A DNA stretch of 64,000 bases from Flammulina velutipes (taxonomy: Eukaryota; Basidiomycota; Agaricomycetes; Agaricales; Physalacriaceae), in NCBI GenBank assembly GCA_011800155.1, contig CM022370.1:1798001-1862000 (forward strand), read 5' to 3'. The notes below the pieces were generated by a model. That model had not been told where the DNA came from. It did no database searches and saw only the letters and a list, made by a program, of their open reading frames with translations. A program made the position numbers and the translations under genes. How positions within the stretch are numbered: the first letter of the stretch is position 1; the number at the start of each line of letters is the position of its first letter. Shown here piece by piece: positions 27,525 through 39,044 of this stretch.

Positions 27525-28571
27525 TTAAAGGTCCTCTTTAGAAAGAAGTCGCTGGAAAAGCTGGACGTTCCTTTTCTCGCTAGAATGAACGGTTACATTT
27601 AATGAAATTCAGATGAGCAGGACCACTCACTGCTTTAAATCGTTACTCAGTCCCTGGACCTCCTCTTGCAGTTTCGTCTTATCTCCTTCAAGTTCCCTGA
27701 TTCTTTTATCCTTGGCTTGAGCACTTTGGGTCAGTGCACGAATCTTCCTTTCCAATCCAATGATGTGCTCTCGCACGGGAGTAAGAACATCATCACTGGT
27801 TTCACTCATCGACATCCTACTACGGACGGTGACTGAAGGAGAAGGAGAAAAGCCAGGGGATTGCGACTGCCTCTCGATCTTGACTAGAGGGTTGAAAGAC
27901 ACGTGTGGATGTGCAGACGATGGTGAACCACGATCAATAAACGGGTCATCGTCGTCCGGTTGAGAAGGGAGCTGAGCTCCTTCAATAAAGCCCGTGTCAT
28001 CGTGGGCGCCAGAGGACGAGGCGTCCTGAGAATTCTGTGACTGGGAGGGATCCTGAGGCGCCGGCAAAGGCTGTTGTTGGGATCGGGATGGTGTAGATTG
28101 CGCGGAAGATGAAGGCCCTGGTTGAGACGATTTACCTGCTGTCAAGAGAGCAGCCTGTATAGTTTCGAGTCGTCTCAGGCGCGCTTCTGGAGTACTAGCA
28201 GCAGCACTAGCCTTAGTGCGCTTAGATGATGTTGGTGTACTAGGCTCATCTTCACGTGGCCTCTTCATGGGAGAACTCGAGGCTGAAGGTGTGGCGCCGG
28301 AACCGTGCACACCATCAACTTGATCGACCCACTCTGTAGTCCGTTAATCTCAATTAGCATCCCACAGAAGAGGGACGTACTGAATAAGCAGGTATCCAGA
28401 AATTGAGAACATTTATAGTATTTCCTGCGTGTTGGTGTAAACATACAGCATTCTAATTAGGTATGTGACGCACTTGTTCATATTCCTCTCGGTCCGTGAT
28501 ACAAGAATCTTGGCTTTTCCATGTTGGCAGCAAACATCGCCATCTTGGTCGACGGTATATTTGGGATGCAT
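27525..28571 (-). CDS. GRF zinc-finger, coiled-coil protein
   Basis: The ATG at 28571 opens MHPKYTVDQ. Splicing three short introns joins CCQHGKAKILVSRTERN to MNKKYYKCSQFLDTCLFKW. Together this matches a GRF-type zinc finger (Cys-x-His-Gly ... N-x4-FYxC ... Cys-x-FxW), found in DNA-repair and nucleic-acid-binding proteins. A nuclear-type basic patch (MKRPREDE ... SSKRTK) and a Ser/Gln/Pro-rich middle follow. The C-terminal coiled coil (residues from about 220: EHIIGLERKIRALTQ and onward) continues through a terminal intron into VQLFQRLLSKEDL. Presumably a nuclear nucleic-acid-binding protein; partners unknown. Start codons of this gene and the divergent cyclodeaminase are 76 bp apart. Confidence 0.68.
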
Positions 28572-28647
28572 GAAGATTATATTATTGAGATGATGAGGGT
28601 AAGATGTAAAGGAGCGCAACCCTAACCCAGGTTACTGATGATCATCA

Positions 28648-29661
28648 ATGACTCCCGCCACCAACCTACTTATCCTGACCGCGTCCGATGTTGACGCAGT
28701 CGTAGCTCGCCTGGATGTCGAAGAACTTGTTGATCTCACCAAGGCAGTCTTTGGATCGATCCCTTCCGATGCAGAAAAACCTGTCTGTCCTCCGCGCCTC
28801 ACAATCCCAGCACCAGAACACACTGCTCTTGTGATGCCTGCTCGTCTTCCTGCTACATCTAAAGTCGGCGGGACAGCAATAAAGATCGTATCTGTCACCC
28901 AAAAAATCGGTCTCCCGGCTTCCACAATCCTTCTCGACGAAAGCGGACGTGTCGAAGCAATCGTGAACGCACGGAAACTGACAGCCCTGCGCAATGCGGC
29001 TGCCAGTCTGCTCTCGACACGTTTACTCTTTCAGCGCGACCCGAAACGAGTCATCGCTTTCGGAGCCGGAGAACAGATACACGCGCATCTTTCACTATTT
29101 TGCCGCGCCTACAAATCCATCGAAGGATGCACCATCGTTGGAAGATCCAATTCTACACGCTTGCCCGCCCTCATCGTGTCTTTATCCACCAAATTTCCAG
29201 GTGTTGACTTCCAGTCTCTTTCTCAGGACATCCCCACGGAGGAGGTGCTTGCGGACGCTGATATAATCATCTGCGCCACACCTTCTACGACGCCTCTCTT
29301 CGAAGACCTTCCAGCTTCAACAAGGAGTCTAAGGAAGCACGTCATTCTTATTGGTTCGTATACCCCTTCTATGCACGAAATCCCGGGCCCCCTTGCTCGC
29401 CGCGCCACTACCGTGTGCGTCGATGATGTGGAGGCGTGTCTAAAGGAGGCTGGCGAGCTCATCGAAGCAGGATTTAGAAAAGAAGAAGTTGTTGGACTTG
29501 GCCAATTATTAGGAAGGTCATCGAAAACGGACAAAACGGAGAAGGGTTTTACGCTTTTCAAAAGTGTGGGTACGGGTTTACAGGATGTCGCGATTGCGCG
29601 GTCAGTGCTAAACAAGGCAAAAGAGATGAGTATAGGGACATCTGTTCCTCAGTACGACTGA
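28648..29661 (+). CDS. Ornithine cyclodeaminase/mu-crystallin family protein
   Basis: An intronless 337-residue protein of the ornithine cyclodeaminase/mu-crystallin family, NAD(P)-dependent enzymes acting on amino acids or imines. Visible landmarks are the dimer-domain segment GGTAIKIVSVTQ, a substrate-side ARKLTALRNAAASLL, the Rossmann glycine loop VIAFGAGEQIHAHL, and DIIICATPSTTPLF. GSYTPSMHEIP follows near the end. The family often has GTGxQA where this one reads GAGEQI. Similar fungal genes are often annotated simply as cyclodeaminases. The actual substrate (ornithine, ketimine, alanopine-like) cannot be decided. Confidence 0.85.
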   Translation: MTPATNLLILTASDVDAVVARLDVEELVDLTKAVFGSIPSDAEKPVCPPRLTIPAPEHTALVMPARLPATSKVGGTAIKIVSVTQKIGLPASTILLDESGRVEAIVNARKLTALRNAAASLLSTRLLFQRDPKRVIAFGAGEQIHAHLSLFCRAYKSIEGCTIVGRSNSTRLPALIVSLSTKFPGVDFQSLSQDIPTEEVLADADIIICATPSTTPLFEDLPASTRSLRKHVILIGSYTPSMHEIPGPLARRATTVCVDDVEACLKEAGELIEAGFRKEEVVGLGQLLGRSSKTDKTEKGFTLFKSVGTGLQDVAIARSVLNKAKEMSIGTSVPQYD

Positions 29662-30391
29662 TATATTGCCTTCAATGCGTACGCTACCTGCGGTATAATC
29701 AATTTATTGCGCAATATCAGAGACAGCATAAATCAACCTTCTGGTGTCTCACAAAGCGACACCACTTGAGCGTCGGTACGCACGATGAATCAATTCTTCA
29801 TACCGGTAATCCATAGCCCCGGACAACAGTGCATGCGTTCTACATATCTAATGTCACGGTCTCCAACTCTTTCCGAGTGATCCACATGCATAAGATTGAC
29901 TCAACACCACCTCATGGTACCCTTGACGAATCGCAGCGAATTTTAGTCTTTACAATGGAAATGTGGCGGCACTTGCGGCAGGCTCGCAAGTGGTTGGACA
30001 CATGACTAACGTACGCCACAGAAGAAGAGCCACGGATATTTCCCAGTCGGTTTAACCTCTCGTGTCGAAGTATCCCGTACATAATGCCTCCGATGTCAGC
30101 CTTTTAGCCTTGTTAATGTTCACTCTTCACGTCCGTATACTTCCCTGTTATCATTACATCGGAGCCCGGGACATGTCTAGATACCCTGATACTTAGCATT
30201 GACCTACGTCAATGAAATGAGCCGTTGCCTGCCTTCATGATCAGCTCGCCAGGCCAGCTCGGACTACAGCAAGGAGCCGAGAGGTTACCCCAGTGTGCGT
30301 TGAATTAGTTCAATGGACGTTTTGGTGGATGAGTCCAGGGCACTGGCACTTACCGACTGAATAGACCCAGGGTGTCCGAGCCTACGCCACA
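29662..30391. other. Gene-poor stretch
   Basis: Stop codons are frequent in all frames and no splice-joined frame, repeat or RNA gene was recognised. Part must be the 3' end of the cyclodeaminase transcript. Confidence 0.4.
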
Positions 30392-30712
30392 ATGCCAGAT
30401 ATTGGAGTGTTCAAACGCATTACTGAGCGGGGACTTCGGCGCCGATTTGCTGGAGTAGCTTTCGGTACTAGAAGCCAAGGAAGAGATGAACTCGAGTGTG
30501 CATAAGGCTCACCTACCTTCAGGAAGCCTCGAAGTCCAAGATGTTTGTGGAAGGACGGAGATTTGGTGTTGAATTAGCACTTATCACCGATGGAGCTATC
30601 AAGCTAGCTGGCGAATTAAAAGAACAACATCAGAAAAGAAGCGGTCAAGGTCAAAGTATGCGATGCCTTGTTCACATTTTCTATCAGAATATCTATAGAG
30701 TCTACCTCGTAA
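30392..30712 (+). CDS. Possible small gene, unrecognised
   Basis: A tentative spliced model. The ATG at 30392 starts PDIGVFKRITERGLRRR. An intron from a GTAGCT donor near 30453 to the CTTCAG acceptor at 30524 leads into EASKSKMFVEGRRFGVEL and a Lys/Gln-rich helix. A second intron (GTATGC ... CTATAG, ending 30698) gives a stop at 30710. The joined frame looks coding, but there is no recognised domain and no independent support. It lies in an otherwise gene-poor stretch. Confidence 0.28.
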
Positions 30713-31314
30713 CTCGATGAGGTTGTGACGCTTCAAAGGTAAGTATGTCGCGTATCATCAACATAACAGAGATACTCTGAAACAATCAGAGACCGATACT
30801 AATAGGTCTAGTGCTTCGGCTTAGCAGAATTACGCTCCCGATATTCTACGAGGATCGCTAGATCTTTTAAGACGTCTGGTTAGTATTGTGGCGTAACCCG
30901 ATACGTTGAAGATGAAGAAGGTGCTAACCACCGGGCGCCGCTTGTCTATCGAGATCGCCGTCTTTGACTTCGGAAACTTGTGGCCCTATGGGACATGGTG
31001 GCATGTGGTATTTTGAAGCGAGTTCCGAGTACCGTCCTCTCGTGTGGCATTAGCAATACAGTCATTATCGCAATGGTTGTGGAGATACGTATCTTAGAGC
31101 AATGAGGCCATTGCGTGCTTGGAAGTTGGGCGTGCTTAAGATTACGAGGTGAGCTGCGAAGAAGTCAAGATTAGGCGCAATGGGCAAAGATCGCGTGTAA
31201 AAGGTACATCATACCGACCCACACGCGTTCTCGCTCTCGACTCGCTAACTCAACGCGACGTAATTGGGTTTATCACGTCGTCTGGGCATAAATTGACAGG
31301 ACATGCTCTAGAAA
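30713..31314. other. Gene-poor stretch
   Basis: No coding frame, repeat or structural RNA recognised. Confidence 0.4.
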
Positions 31315-31587
31315 ATGGACGCCACTAGGGCAAGGCATAAGAAACTAATGGAACACATCAAGATGAATCTTATCCTACATACCTTCCCTCGAAGCTGCGA
31401 TCCGAACACCGGTAAGTTGCTGACTGAAGATAACTTTGAACACAGCAATGTAGCAGGGAGCTACGTCGTGCATGATGATGACAGACAGAAAAGGACATTT
31501 ATTATTGAATGGACTATGATGATCTCGTGGCGTAGAAGGATCAACTGCCGGAGTCAGTACGTCGATTTGACGGCGGCAGATATGTAG
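31315..31587 (+). CDS. Possible small protein, unrecognised
   Basis: An uninterrupted 90-codon frame with a true ATG in a good context (AAAATGG). The middle, GKLLTEDNFEHSNVAGSYVV, reads like protein, while the last third is Met/Trp-rich and less convincing. It may be a short gene, a first exon, or a remnant of a larger gene. No family recognised. Confidence 0.25.
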   Translation: MDATRARHKKLMEHIKMNLILHTFPRSCDPNTGKLLTEDNFEHSNVAGSYVVHDDDRQKRTFIIEWTMMISWRRRINCRSQYVDLTAADM

Positions 31588-31864
31588 ACGAACTGGTTCA
31601 TAAGAACCTTCGACAATAATGAGTTACATCATCCAACGAGGAACAATATGGAGAGTACAGCCAAGTCGGCGATCCACAAACCTCTAGTTTGTGAGACTAC
31701 AAATGCACTATGGTTAACTCGTAAGACAGGTTGGGAGCAATAAAAAGATAGACAATGTCTGACCGCAGTATGATAGTTGAAGATGCAAGCAATGGCAATG
31801 GATACATAGTGTCCAGTGAAAAGTGACCGGGACAGAAAGACAGTGCAAGGAAAACATATGGCAT

Positions 31865-33903
31865 CTAGCAGAATGTCTTCTTCCACCAAAACAGGAATCG
31901 AGACCACCAGCCGCCCTCCCAGCCAGGGCTGCGTTGTTGAGGACCTAACCACATTGTTCCTGTACCACATCGTATCGATCTGTCTTCTCGAGAGAAGTCA
32001 TCAAAAGCCTCCTCGACATCTCGTGACAGGGGAGCTGAAGGAAAGTACGGTAATGTATGGCGAGTCACGAAAGACGGGAAAAGGGCAATGAGGCTCAAGT
32101 AATCGGAATTGGAGAGGTCTGGTGAGGTCCATATCCTGAAGGATTCTTCATCTTCCCCGACCTCATCATTATCATTGTTGAAGAGTTGGGAGGAAGGGAT
32201 ATATTCGTCACCGCATGTTGAAACGGGACTCGGTGGGTCGTCGGCGTCAGGGATGAGGGCTGGAAGGAGTGTGTCGGATTGTGAGGATCCGGAGTGGGAT
32301 GACTCCAAGGACTGAGATAGCGGAGGCGCGTGAGTATCCAAGAAAGGATCACTGGGGGCTCGCGCCCGGTTAGCTGGTACGACAGGTCGACGTTTCTTGG
32401 CTGGAGCCAAAGGTTGTGATTGTGATCGGGTATGCTTCGGCGCACTGCTCGTGCTAGGTCTTCTCGGCGAAGCGACTTCCTCGAAAGCCAAAACCTGGAA
32501 TTAACCAAGATATTCAATAACCGAAGAGTCAATGGTAGTCGATTTCACTTACTCCCTTTAGAACGTCGATGGCCTCTAGCATGAAATCTCGGCCGCTGCA
32601 CGGGTCTGAGTGTTCGGGAAACACGAGGAGTAAGGTAGCTTACCCTGCTTCCTTGAATACGGCGTCGTCTATCTCCCACTCGATGCGAGCTACACCGGCA
32701 CCTCCCTCCTTCTCTGGGATAACCTGCAGCTTCATAAGCGTCCATACTGTTAGAAGGTTAGGTCACACGACAAAAGAAAAGGACGTCTCTCTTACGTGCT
32801 TGGAAGAATGGCTGAGGGCCTGGCATTCCCATTGTACACCAAGTCCTAATAAAGCGCTCAAATCGGTCGAAACGTTCTGTAAGGCGATGGGTACATGTGA
32901 GGGAAGCATGCCGCGATAGAACCAACCTTTGTTGGCTTCCGGAGTTGTGGGGTTTGCTCTGGAATGTGGCAACAAAGAGCCCCCCGGTTGAGTGGCGCTG
33001 AGATGAGCACGAAACTCCGCGGTTCTTCTCGCACTAATGGAACGATGGTATGAAGCCCGGATAGATGCTTGAAGACGAGCGTAGGAGGCTCGCTGAGAAG
33101 GTGGTAATGTGGCTAGGGCCTGTGTCATTTGCTGGCCTGCATCATCGTCTTGATTAAAGTACCTGAGCATGCAATGAATTAGTGTCAAAAAGTATAGATT
33201 CTGCAACGCACCAAGCGCGACAATGAGCAGAAAATTTCTCCAAGTCACTCTCCAGAGCGTTTAGAGGGGTAACAGAGCGATTCCGAGGGTTAGGAGGTGG
33301 CGAACGATGGCCGCTCCTGGGAGTTCTGCTGCTGGAGCGTCTTGGAAAAGTGGGAGATGTAGGAGATGTGATCCTTGACCTTGCCTTTGGACTTGTTGGC
33401 GGGGAAACGGCCATCGAAGCGGGTAGATCGTAAAGGAGGGGAGGTGATTGTTGATTTAGCGCAGACACCGCCTTGAACGACGTCTGCTCGGAATCAAAGT
33501 GTAGAGGGTCCGGGCGCTGCCTGGGCCGAGGTGTCTCCAGACGATACGTTGTCATTGTCTAGTTGGATGTACGCTGTGGACGATGTGGCGGTCCAATCGC
33601 TGAGCAAGTTGTATAGCACGCTGAAAGAGGTCGCCCAGCCTGTCTGCAAAACGTTCAGCGTCGAGGTCGCTGCCAGAAATCGACGAGTAGACTGTCCAGC
33701 GGTCCAGGACAGCAGTCGATGCAGACGCCAGTTGCTGGTGTAAAGCAAAGGTGGAAGACGAGACTCGAGTTGAGCTCAGAGTATAGTATTGGTTGGAAGC
33801 TTGGAATGGGCTTGGGTTTCCCAAAACAAGCCAACTTACGTGGGACGATCACGTGTAACATTCTTTCGTTCACGCCACCATGCGACCAATACTTATGGCT
33901 CAT
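31865..33903 (-). CDS. Uncharacterised serine/proline-rich protein
   Basis: A multi-exon gene with no recognised family. The main body contains a Ser/Pro/Arg-rich region (SPPTSPKARSRITSPTSPTF), a helical stretch (SDLEKFSAHCRAWYFNQDDD, SYARLQASIRASYHRSI) and a region around GWFYRGMLPSHVP. A long acidic Ser-rich C terminus ends in a Trp-rich segment (EGGWWSRFLFWWKK). An intron with a GTAAGT donor near 33840 and one from about 33577 join an upstream amphipathic segment (TAVLDRWTVYSSISGSDLDAER) to the body. That puts the start at 33903, or 33861 if the second ATG is used. A shorter model would start at 33555. One intron is only 38 nt. Function unknown. Confidence 0.6.
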
Positions 33904-35467
33904 GGCTTTGGAATACTCACAGTGGGACGGCCTGATAACATCCCCCAAACACACAGCAATTAATGTTCTTCCAGAATCACTCGTATGGTCCTCTTTCGAT
34001 GTCCGCGTCCTCCCGTTCCGCCTGCGTCTCCTAAGACCAACGTGCCCTGTTTTGAATTGGCTGCATTCTCTCAAATGTTTTCTCCCTGAAAACTAATAGT
34101 CCGGACACTCGGTCCTGCAGCACAATATCTCTTTACAGTCTAGCACGCAAATCTCTGCGAGTGCGTACGTACACATCACTTCATCCTACCGGCCGATTTT
34201 GAGTGACCGTCCCAGGGCAGTGCGTAGCGTTTGGGACTCTGACTGTCGCCGAATTATCGCAAACATATCCGTACCGTCTCACAAGTACTGGATCTCACTC
34301 TGGTGTGATCTTAGCATTCTACGCTGGTTTTGTACCCGCTTGACAATCCCTGTTTAACCTGCTGCTTCCAATACGGAACTGCGGACAACATAGTGGCAAA
34401 CTGGCAATTAGGCCGACCCTGTGGTCAACTGCCAATGAGATAACTAGCTCGCTATGGGGACGTGACCTGACGATACGTCGACCTATTGCACTCCAGAGAA
34501 AAAGAAAAGGCTGGAATCCACCACCGTTAGAGAACTCGTTCTTGTACCATGCGATGTGACTCTATATACCATTGACCAAGAGGGAGATCCTCGGTCGATC
34601 TGGAAAACATATCATGGGTTGGATTGAATGAGGCGAACCAGCATTATGTACCCCATTTTGCGCAATTTAGTTCGTACCTGTCATCCGACGGGACCTCACG
34701 TAACCCGCCTATCTCGACTTAATCTCGACTCTTAAACTTTAAAATCTTGAGGGAACAGTCTCTCAACCAGCTGGGCTTGAATTGGACACTGAAGCTTCAA
34801 TCAAACTCGAGACTTTGGAGCGCGAGATGAGCAAGGGTTTTCATATTGAAAGCGCCGATATATCATACACCTTAAAGGAGTATCAGAATATGAAGACAGT
34901 ACGGCAGACCGAAGCGTGCCACCGTAAGTCGAAGGCGAGATCAGATAGAAGACCGCCGATTCGGCGGAATTGAACCAACGAAATGTTTCGGACTCTCTTC
35001 CAGTATAAGATCGGCTATGGTACCCTGAAAGTTTGCGGATAACAACAAGCCTGACACCCATACAAGTGTGGCGCAATACCTTGTGAGTAACCAGGAATGT
35101 CCTGCCAGAGAGGTGTGGGGGTTCACTCAAGAGGAATGAATCTCCCCGAGTACTGGATATTTATGTGATCCCCGTCGCAGGAGGTATCCTCTCAATATCA
35201 ATCTCTTTGCATCTTCTACAGACGACAGGCCCTCGACAAACCGGCTCGAATAATCAGCTTGGATTGGTTCGGAGATTGCCGAACGCCGATCAGAATTTGT
35301 CAGTGACAACCCCGCAACATTTCTACTTCTTCAACTGCTTTCTCTTCTTGACACTCACCTTCTCGTTCTCGTTAGCCGTCGCTCTCGATTTCAACTTTCC
35401 TTATATCCCTTTTCTTCCGCGCGCACTTGGCGCGTTCGACTTTTATCTTCACGGTCCACACCTCCTC
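33904..35467. other. Long intergenic stretch upstream of the CSL gene
   Basis: About 1.5 kb with only short, unsupported open frames. Pyrimidine-rich sequence between 35310 and 35460 probably belongs to the promoter or 5' UTR of the downstream transcription-factor gene. One AGTGTGGCGCAATA word occurs near 35065. Confidence 0.4.
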
Positions 35468-38422
35468 ATGGATTTCGCGCCTCCAACTCAACACCATGGC
35501 CTCTACTCTTCTCAAGAGATAGATCATTCATTTGGAATGGATACACCAGAACCGGTATGTTGGTCGTGAATCAAAGGCAGAATACCGCAGTTGATGGTCA
35601 TCTCTCTTTCCAGGAATCGAACGCTTATGAGCTTTATAACTCGTCAGCCAATGGGTACAACTCTCAATATCGTCGAAACGGATCCACCAACTCTGGCTAC
35701 AGTATGATGAACGAAAGCTCCTACGCTCACCCAGTTGGTTACAATGATACCATTCACTCTTATCATGGCGCCGCGGGAAGTTCTTTTGACGTGATGAACA
35801 ATTCATCGTCTGCCTATAGCAGCGGCAAAGCGTCGCCAATGACTCCCATCGAATCTAGCAACTCAGCTGGCTTTCCGCCGACCGTTGGCCAAGGTTTCGA
35901 CTTCCATGGCCCTGATCGACGTCTCTCGAATGGCTTCGCGGACCTCACAGATGACTATGTTATGAATGGTGTCAACAACAACTACCTTCCCCCGTTCCCG
36001 GATCGGCTCGGTCGATTCAGCAATGGCGCGACTTCTGCGCTCCCTCCTCTGCATGGCCTCACCAGGACTCCGGACGTCCTGCGAACCGTACCGCCACATG
36101 TGACTCAGGATTTCCGAGAAAATGGCTATGATGACTCCCAGTACTCCCCGCATAGCGAAATGTCTTCGCGCAGCATGTCTGGTGTGGACGAGCAACTGGC
36201 ACGAGTCGGACTTCGTCCTCTGCCTGCCCCTGGGATGTCGAATGATCTACACACATTCATGAAGTGAGTCTCACACGTTAATATTCCGTTTGGTCTTAAC
36301 CTCACTTAGGCCGTATCTTGAACAGTATACGTCTGCTACCAATCGTCTGGCTTTTGGCGAACGGACTGTGATAGTCATGTCCAGTCGAGTGGCTCAGAAG
36401 TCATATGGCACCGAGAAAAGGCATGTCTATAACTCGCCGTCCTTCATATAATTCTAACTTATAAAAGATTCCTGTGCCCGCCACCAACCGCCATTTTGAT
36501 CGGAAATTCCTGGTGGTCGAACACCATTCGGCGCGGTGAAGATCCCAAGTTGTGCCCGCCTCGGGTAATAGTGTCCATGTCGGGCGAGGCACCTCCTCAA
36601 GAGGGCACAATCGAATGGACCAGCTCCACCGGAAAGTCCTTCGACATGAGCGAGCCTCCGACCGGAACCACATACATCGGTAGATGTGTGGGCAAGCAGC
36701 TTTTCATCTCAGACATCGACGAAAAGAAGAAGAAAGTCGAGGCCCTTGTCAAAATTTGCTCCCCCGCTGTAGATGACGAACCAGAGCGTGTCATTGGCAT
36801 TTTCCCTAGCCGATCTATCAAGGTCATCAGCAAACCAAGCAAGAAGAGACAAAGTGCCAAAAATCTAGAACGTTAGTTTTTTTGTCCTCTTTCTCGCCAA
36901 GACCTCTCATATCTCGACAGTGTGCATCAACCATGGCTCGACCATATCGTTGTTCCATCGTCTTCGGTCCCAAACAGTGTCAACGAAATACCTCTGTGTT
37001 TCTGGTTCCGGCTCTTCCTTCAAGGGCTCTGATGGCGCACCTCTCATCGGCCTTGACCATCGTACACGCTCCACCTCACCCTCATTCATTGCGCGGACGG
37101 CTTCTTGGGGTGCGTCTTTTTTAGAACCCTAAATATCAAAAGGCTAACCTAGCCATAAATAATCTAGACCCCTTCGTCATGTACATCGTCGATGTAACCA
37201 AGCCTGCAGGAGGTATCGACGCCCCGCCACCACCACCACCTCAACCCGACTACCCCTCGCCCCCTCCCAACGCCATCCCATTCACCAACAACGGCTCTCA
37301 AATTCCGATTTACTACAACCAAACTGTCGTACTGCAATGCCTTACCTCTGGCGTCGTCAGCCCTGTTCTTGTCATTCGCAAAGTAGACCACCAAACTATC
37401 GTCGTTGGTGGGGGTCTTCAAGATGGTGCCAAGCATGTTGCCAACCATTACTGTGCGCCTGGAGAGGTTTGTGGAGATCCCGTTTCCCAGCTGCACAAAA
37501 TTGCTTTTGAGGTGTATGACGGAAACAAGAACCCCCCTCCTACTGGCAGTCCCGGAATGTCTGGCGCTTTTTTGTCCTGCATGGGCGAAAAGGTCAACAC
37601 ATATCGTCCCATTGATGGCCGTCAGTGGAATGGGAATGGTCCATCGTCTCCTTTGCCCGCATCTCCTCTGGCACCGAATGGAACCGATTACTTTGGACTC
37701 GACAGTGCGCCCGAATCGCCTTCCTCAGCCGAATTTATACCTGGATCCAATGACGGCGGAAGGGTCAGAAAGAAGCGATCCACCTCAAGCGCTGGCACCA
37801 CGACACGGAACGTCGGGAAGAATAGACGTCGTCCAAGCTCAGCGGGTTCGACGAACTCTACGCGACGCGGTTCCACGAGTGAACCTTTGGGGGGCTCGGG
37901 GGCTCTCTGGCAAGTCGACATCGGAGAAACAAGTGTGTGGACAATTGTAGGCACAGGTATATCCCAGCTTTCCCTCCCATTTTCCCAAGCTGATAATATC
38001 CGATAGATCAAATCCGATACAACTTTTACGTGCCTCCGACGCTATTTGACAATCAGGGATCTTCTCACATGGGCTCTGTGGGTGTCCCTTCGAAGCCTGT
38101 TACACCGTTCCCGAACGTCGTCAAGTACCTCCCTCCCGATAGGGCATCCGAGATGCCCAAAACGAACTGCCAGCAGTCTCGATCCGCCATGGCAAAACCC
38201 AATCCTCATCAATCGAAGATGCTCACTGTGTATGGTGAGAACTTTAGCAAGACTGATCCTGTCGCTGTTTACTTTGGTGCGGAGCCGTCACCGTTTGTGG
38301 AAGTGCGATGTACCGAAGTACTCGGATGCCTACCTCCCGATGGCTCTACCGTGAAGCGCAAGCCAGTCATTCTCGTCCGCTCGGACGGCGTTGTTTACCC
38401 AACCTCTACCATGTATCCATAG
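35468..38422 (+). CDS. CSL-family transcription factor (CBF1/Su(H)/Lag-1)
   Basis: A fungal member of the CSL family, DNA-binding factors that recognise GTGGGAA-type sites. The N-terminal about 230 residues are Asn/Ser/Pro-rich. The Rel-homology-like N domain includes RVAQKSYGTEKR joined by an intron to FLCPPPTAILIGNSWW. The beta-trefoil follows (LCINHGSTISLFHRLRSQ TVSTKYL split across a short exon, then DPFVMYIVDVTK). A basic Ser-rich insertion near residues 640-690 (RVRKKRSTSS) interrupts the C-terminal part. The IPT-like domain closes with LTVYGENFSKTDPVAVYFG. The start MDFAPPTQHH precedes an intron with a GTATGT donor. Fungal CSLs split into Cbf11- and Cbf12-like classes; I cannot assign the class safely. 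Confidence 0.9.
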
Positions 38423-39044
38423 TTTTTCTTCGAATACTCTTCCCATTCCGTCCTATCCTTTCATTTTTATTCCTCGCCCCCGCCGGTTACATGTCCTGAT
38501 TTAAGTGTCTTGGTTGTTGTTGCTTTCTTGTTTGTTCTGCTCAATTTGTATCTCGTACGTGCGAACAATGGCTGTTTTTGAATACCTCGTGTTATCTACA
38601 GGCGTATAACAATCTAGAGTTAACTGCAATATATGTCTTGTGCTGGCCTCCAGACAATTTCTTGTAGTTTCAACGAACGTTTTCAAGCCGATAACTTCTT
38701 ACTTTCCCGGGATCACGTGGAAAAGTTTTTGACCACAGCGCTCATCTACACTCTGAACTTTGGGAGTATAGCATGTTATATTTCCCCTGTGTTTGACTTT
38801 ATGGGCGCCAGCGCCACACTCGGTCTCAAATCAATCTATCAACCCGGCCCTGCGCATTGAGCGCTCGTAATTACACCTCGTGTTCCAAACCCGCGTGCGG
38901 TCCTCATCGATCCAGCAAGATGGTAGAGATAGTTCGGCGTATCTAGACCTGCGAAGCATTGAATAACCCACGCGAAATAACGAGATCGAATACCTTCTTC
39001 TAGCAGCCGAGACGGTATGTTGTATGTTCTTCTCGATCACCTGA
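38423..39044. other. Intergenic stretch
   Basis: T-rich 3' flank of the CSL gene followed by unremarkable sequence and the probable promoter of the membrane-protein gene. No gene supported. Confidence 0.4.

Noticed and set aside
30780..30860. Possible snRNA or tRNA-like sequence (GTGCTTCGGC)
   Set aside because: Only a short word resembles the U6 start. The conserved U6 internal sequence and any cloverleaf are missing.
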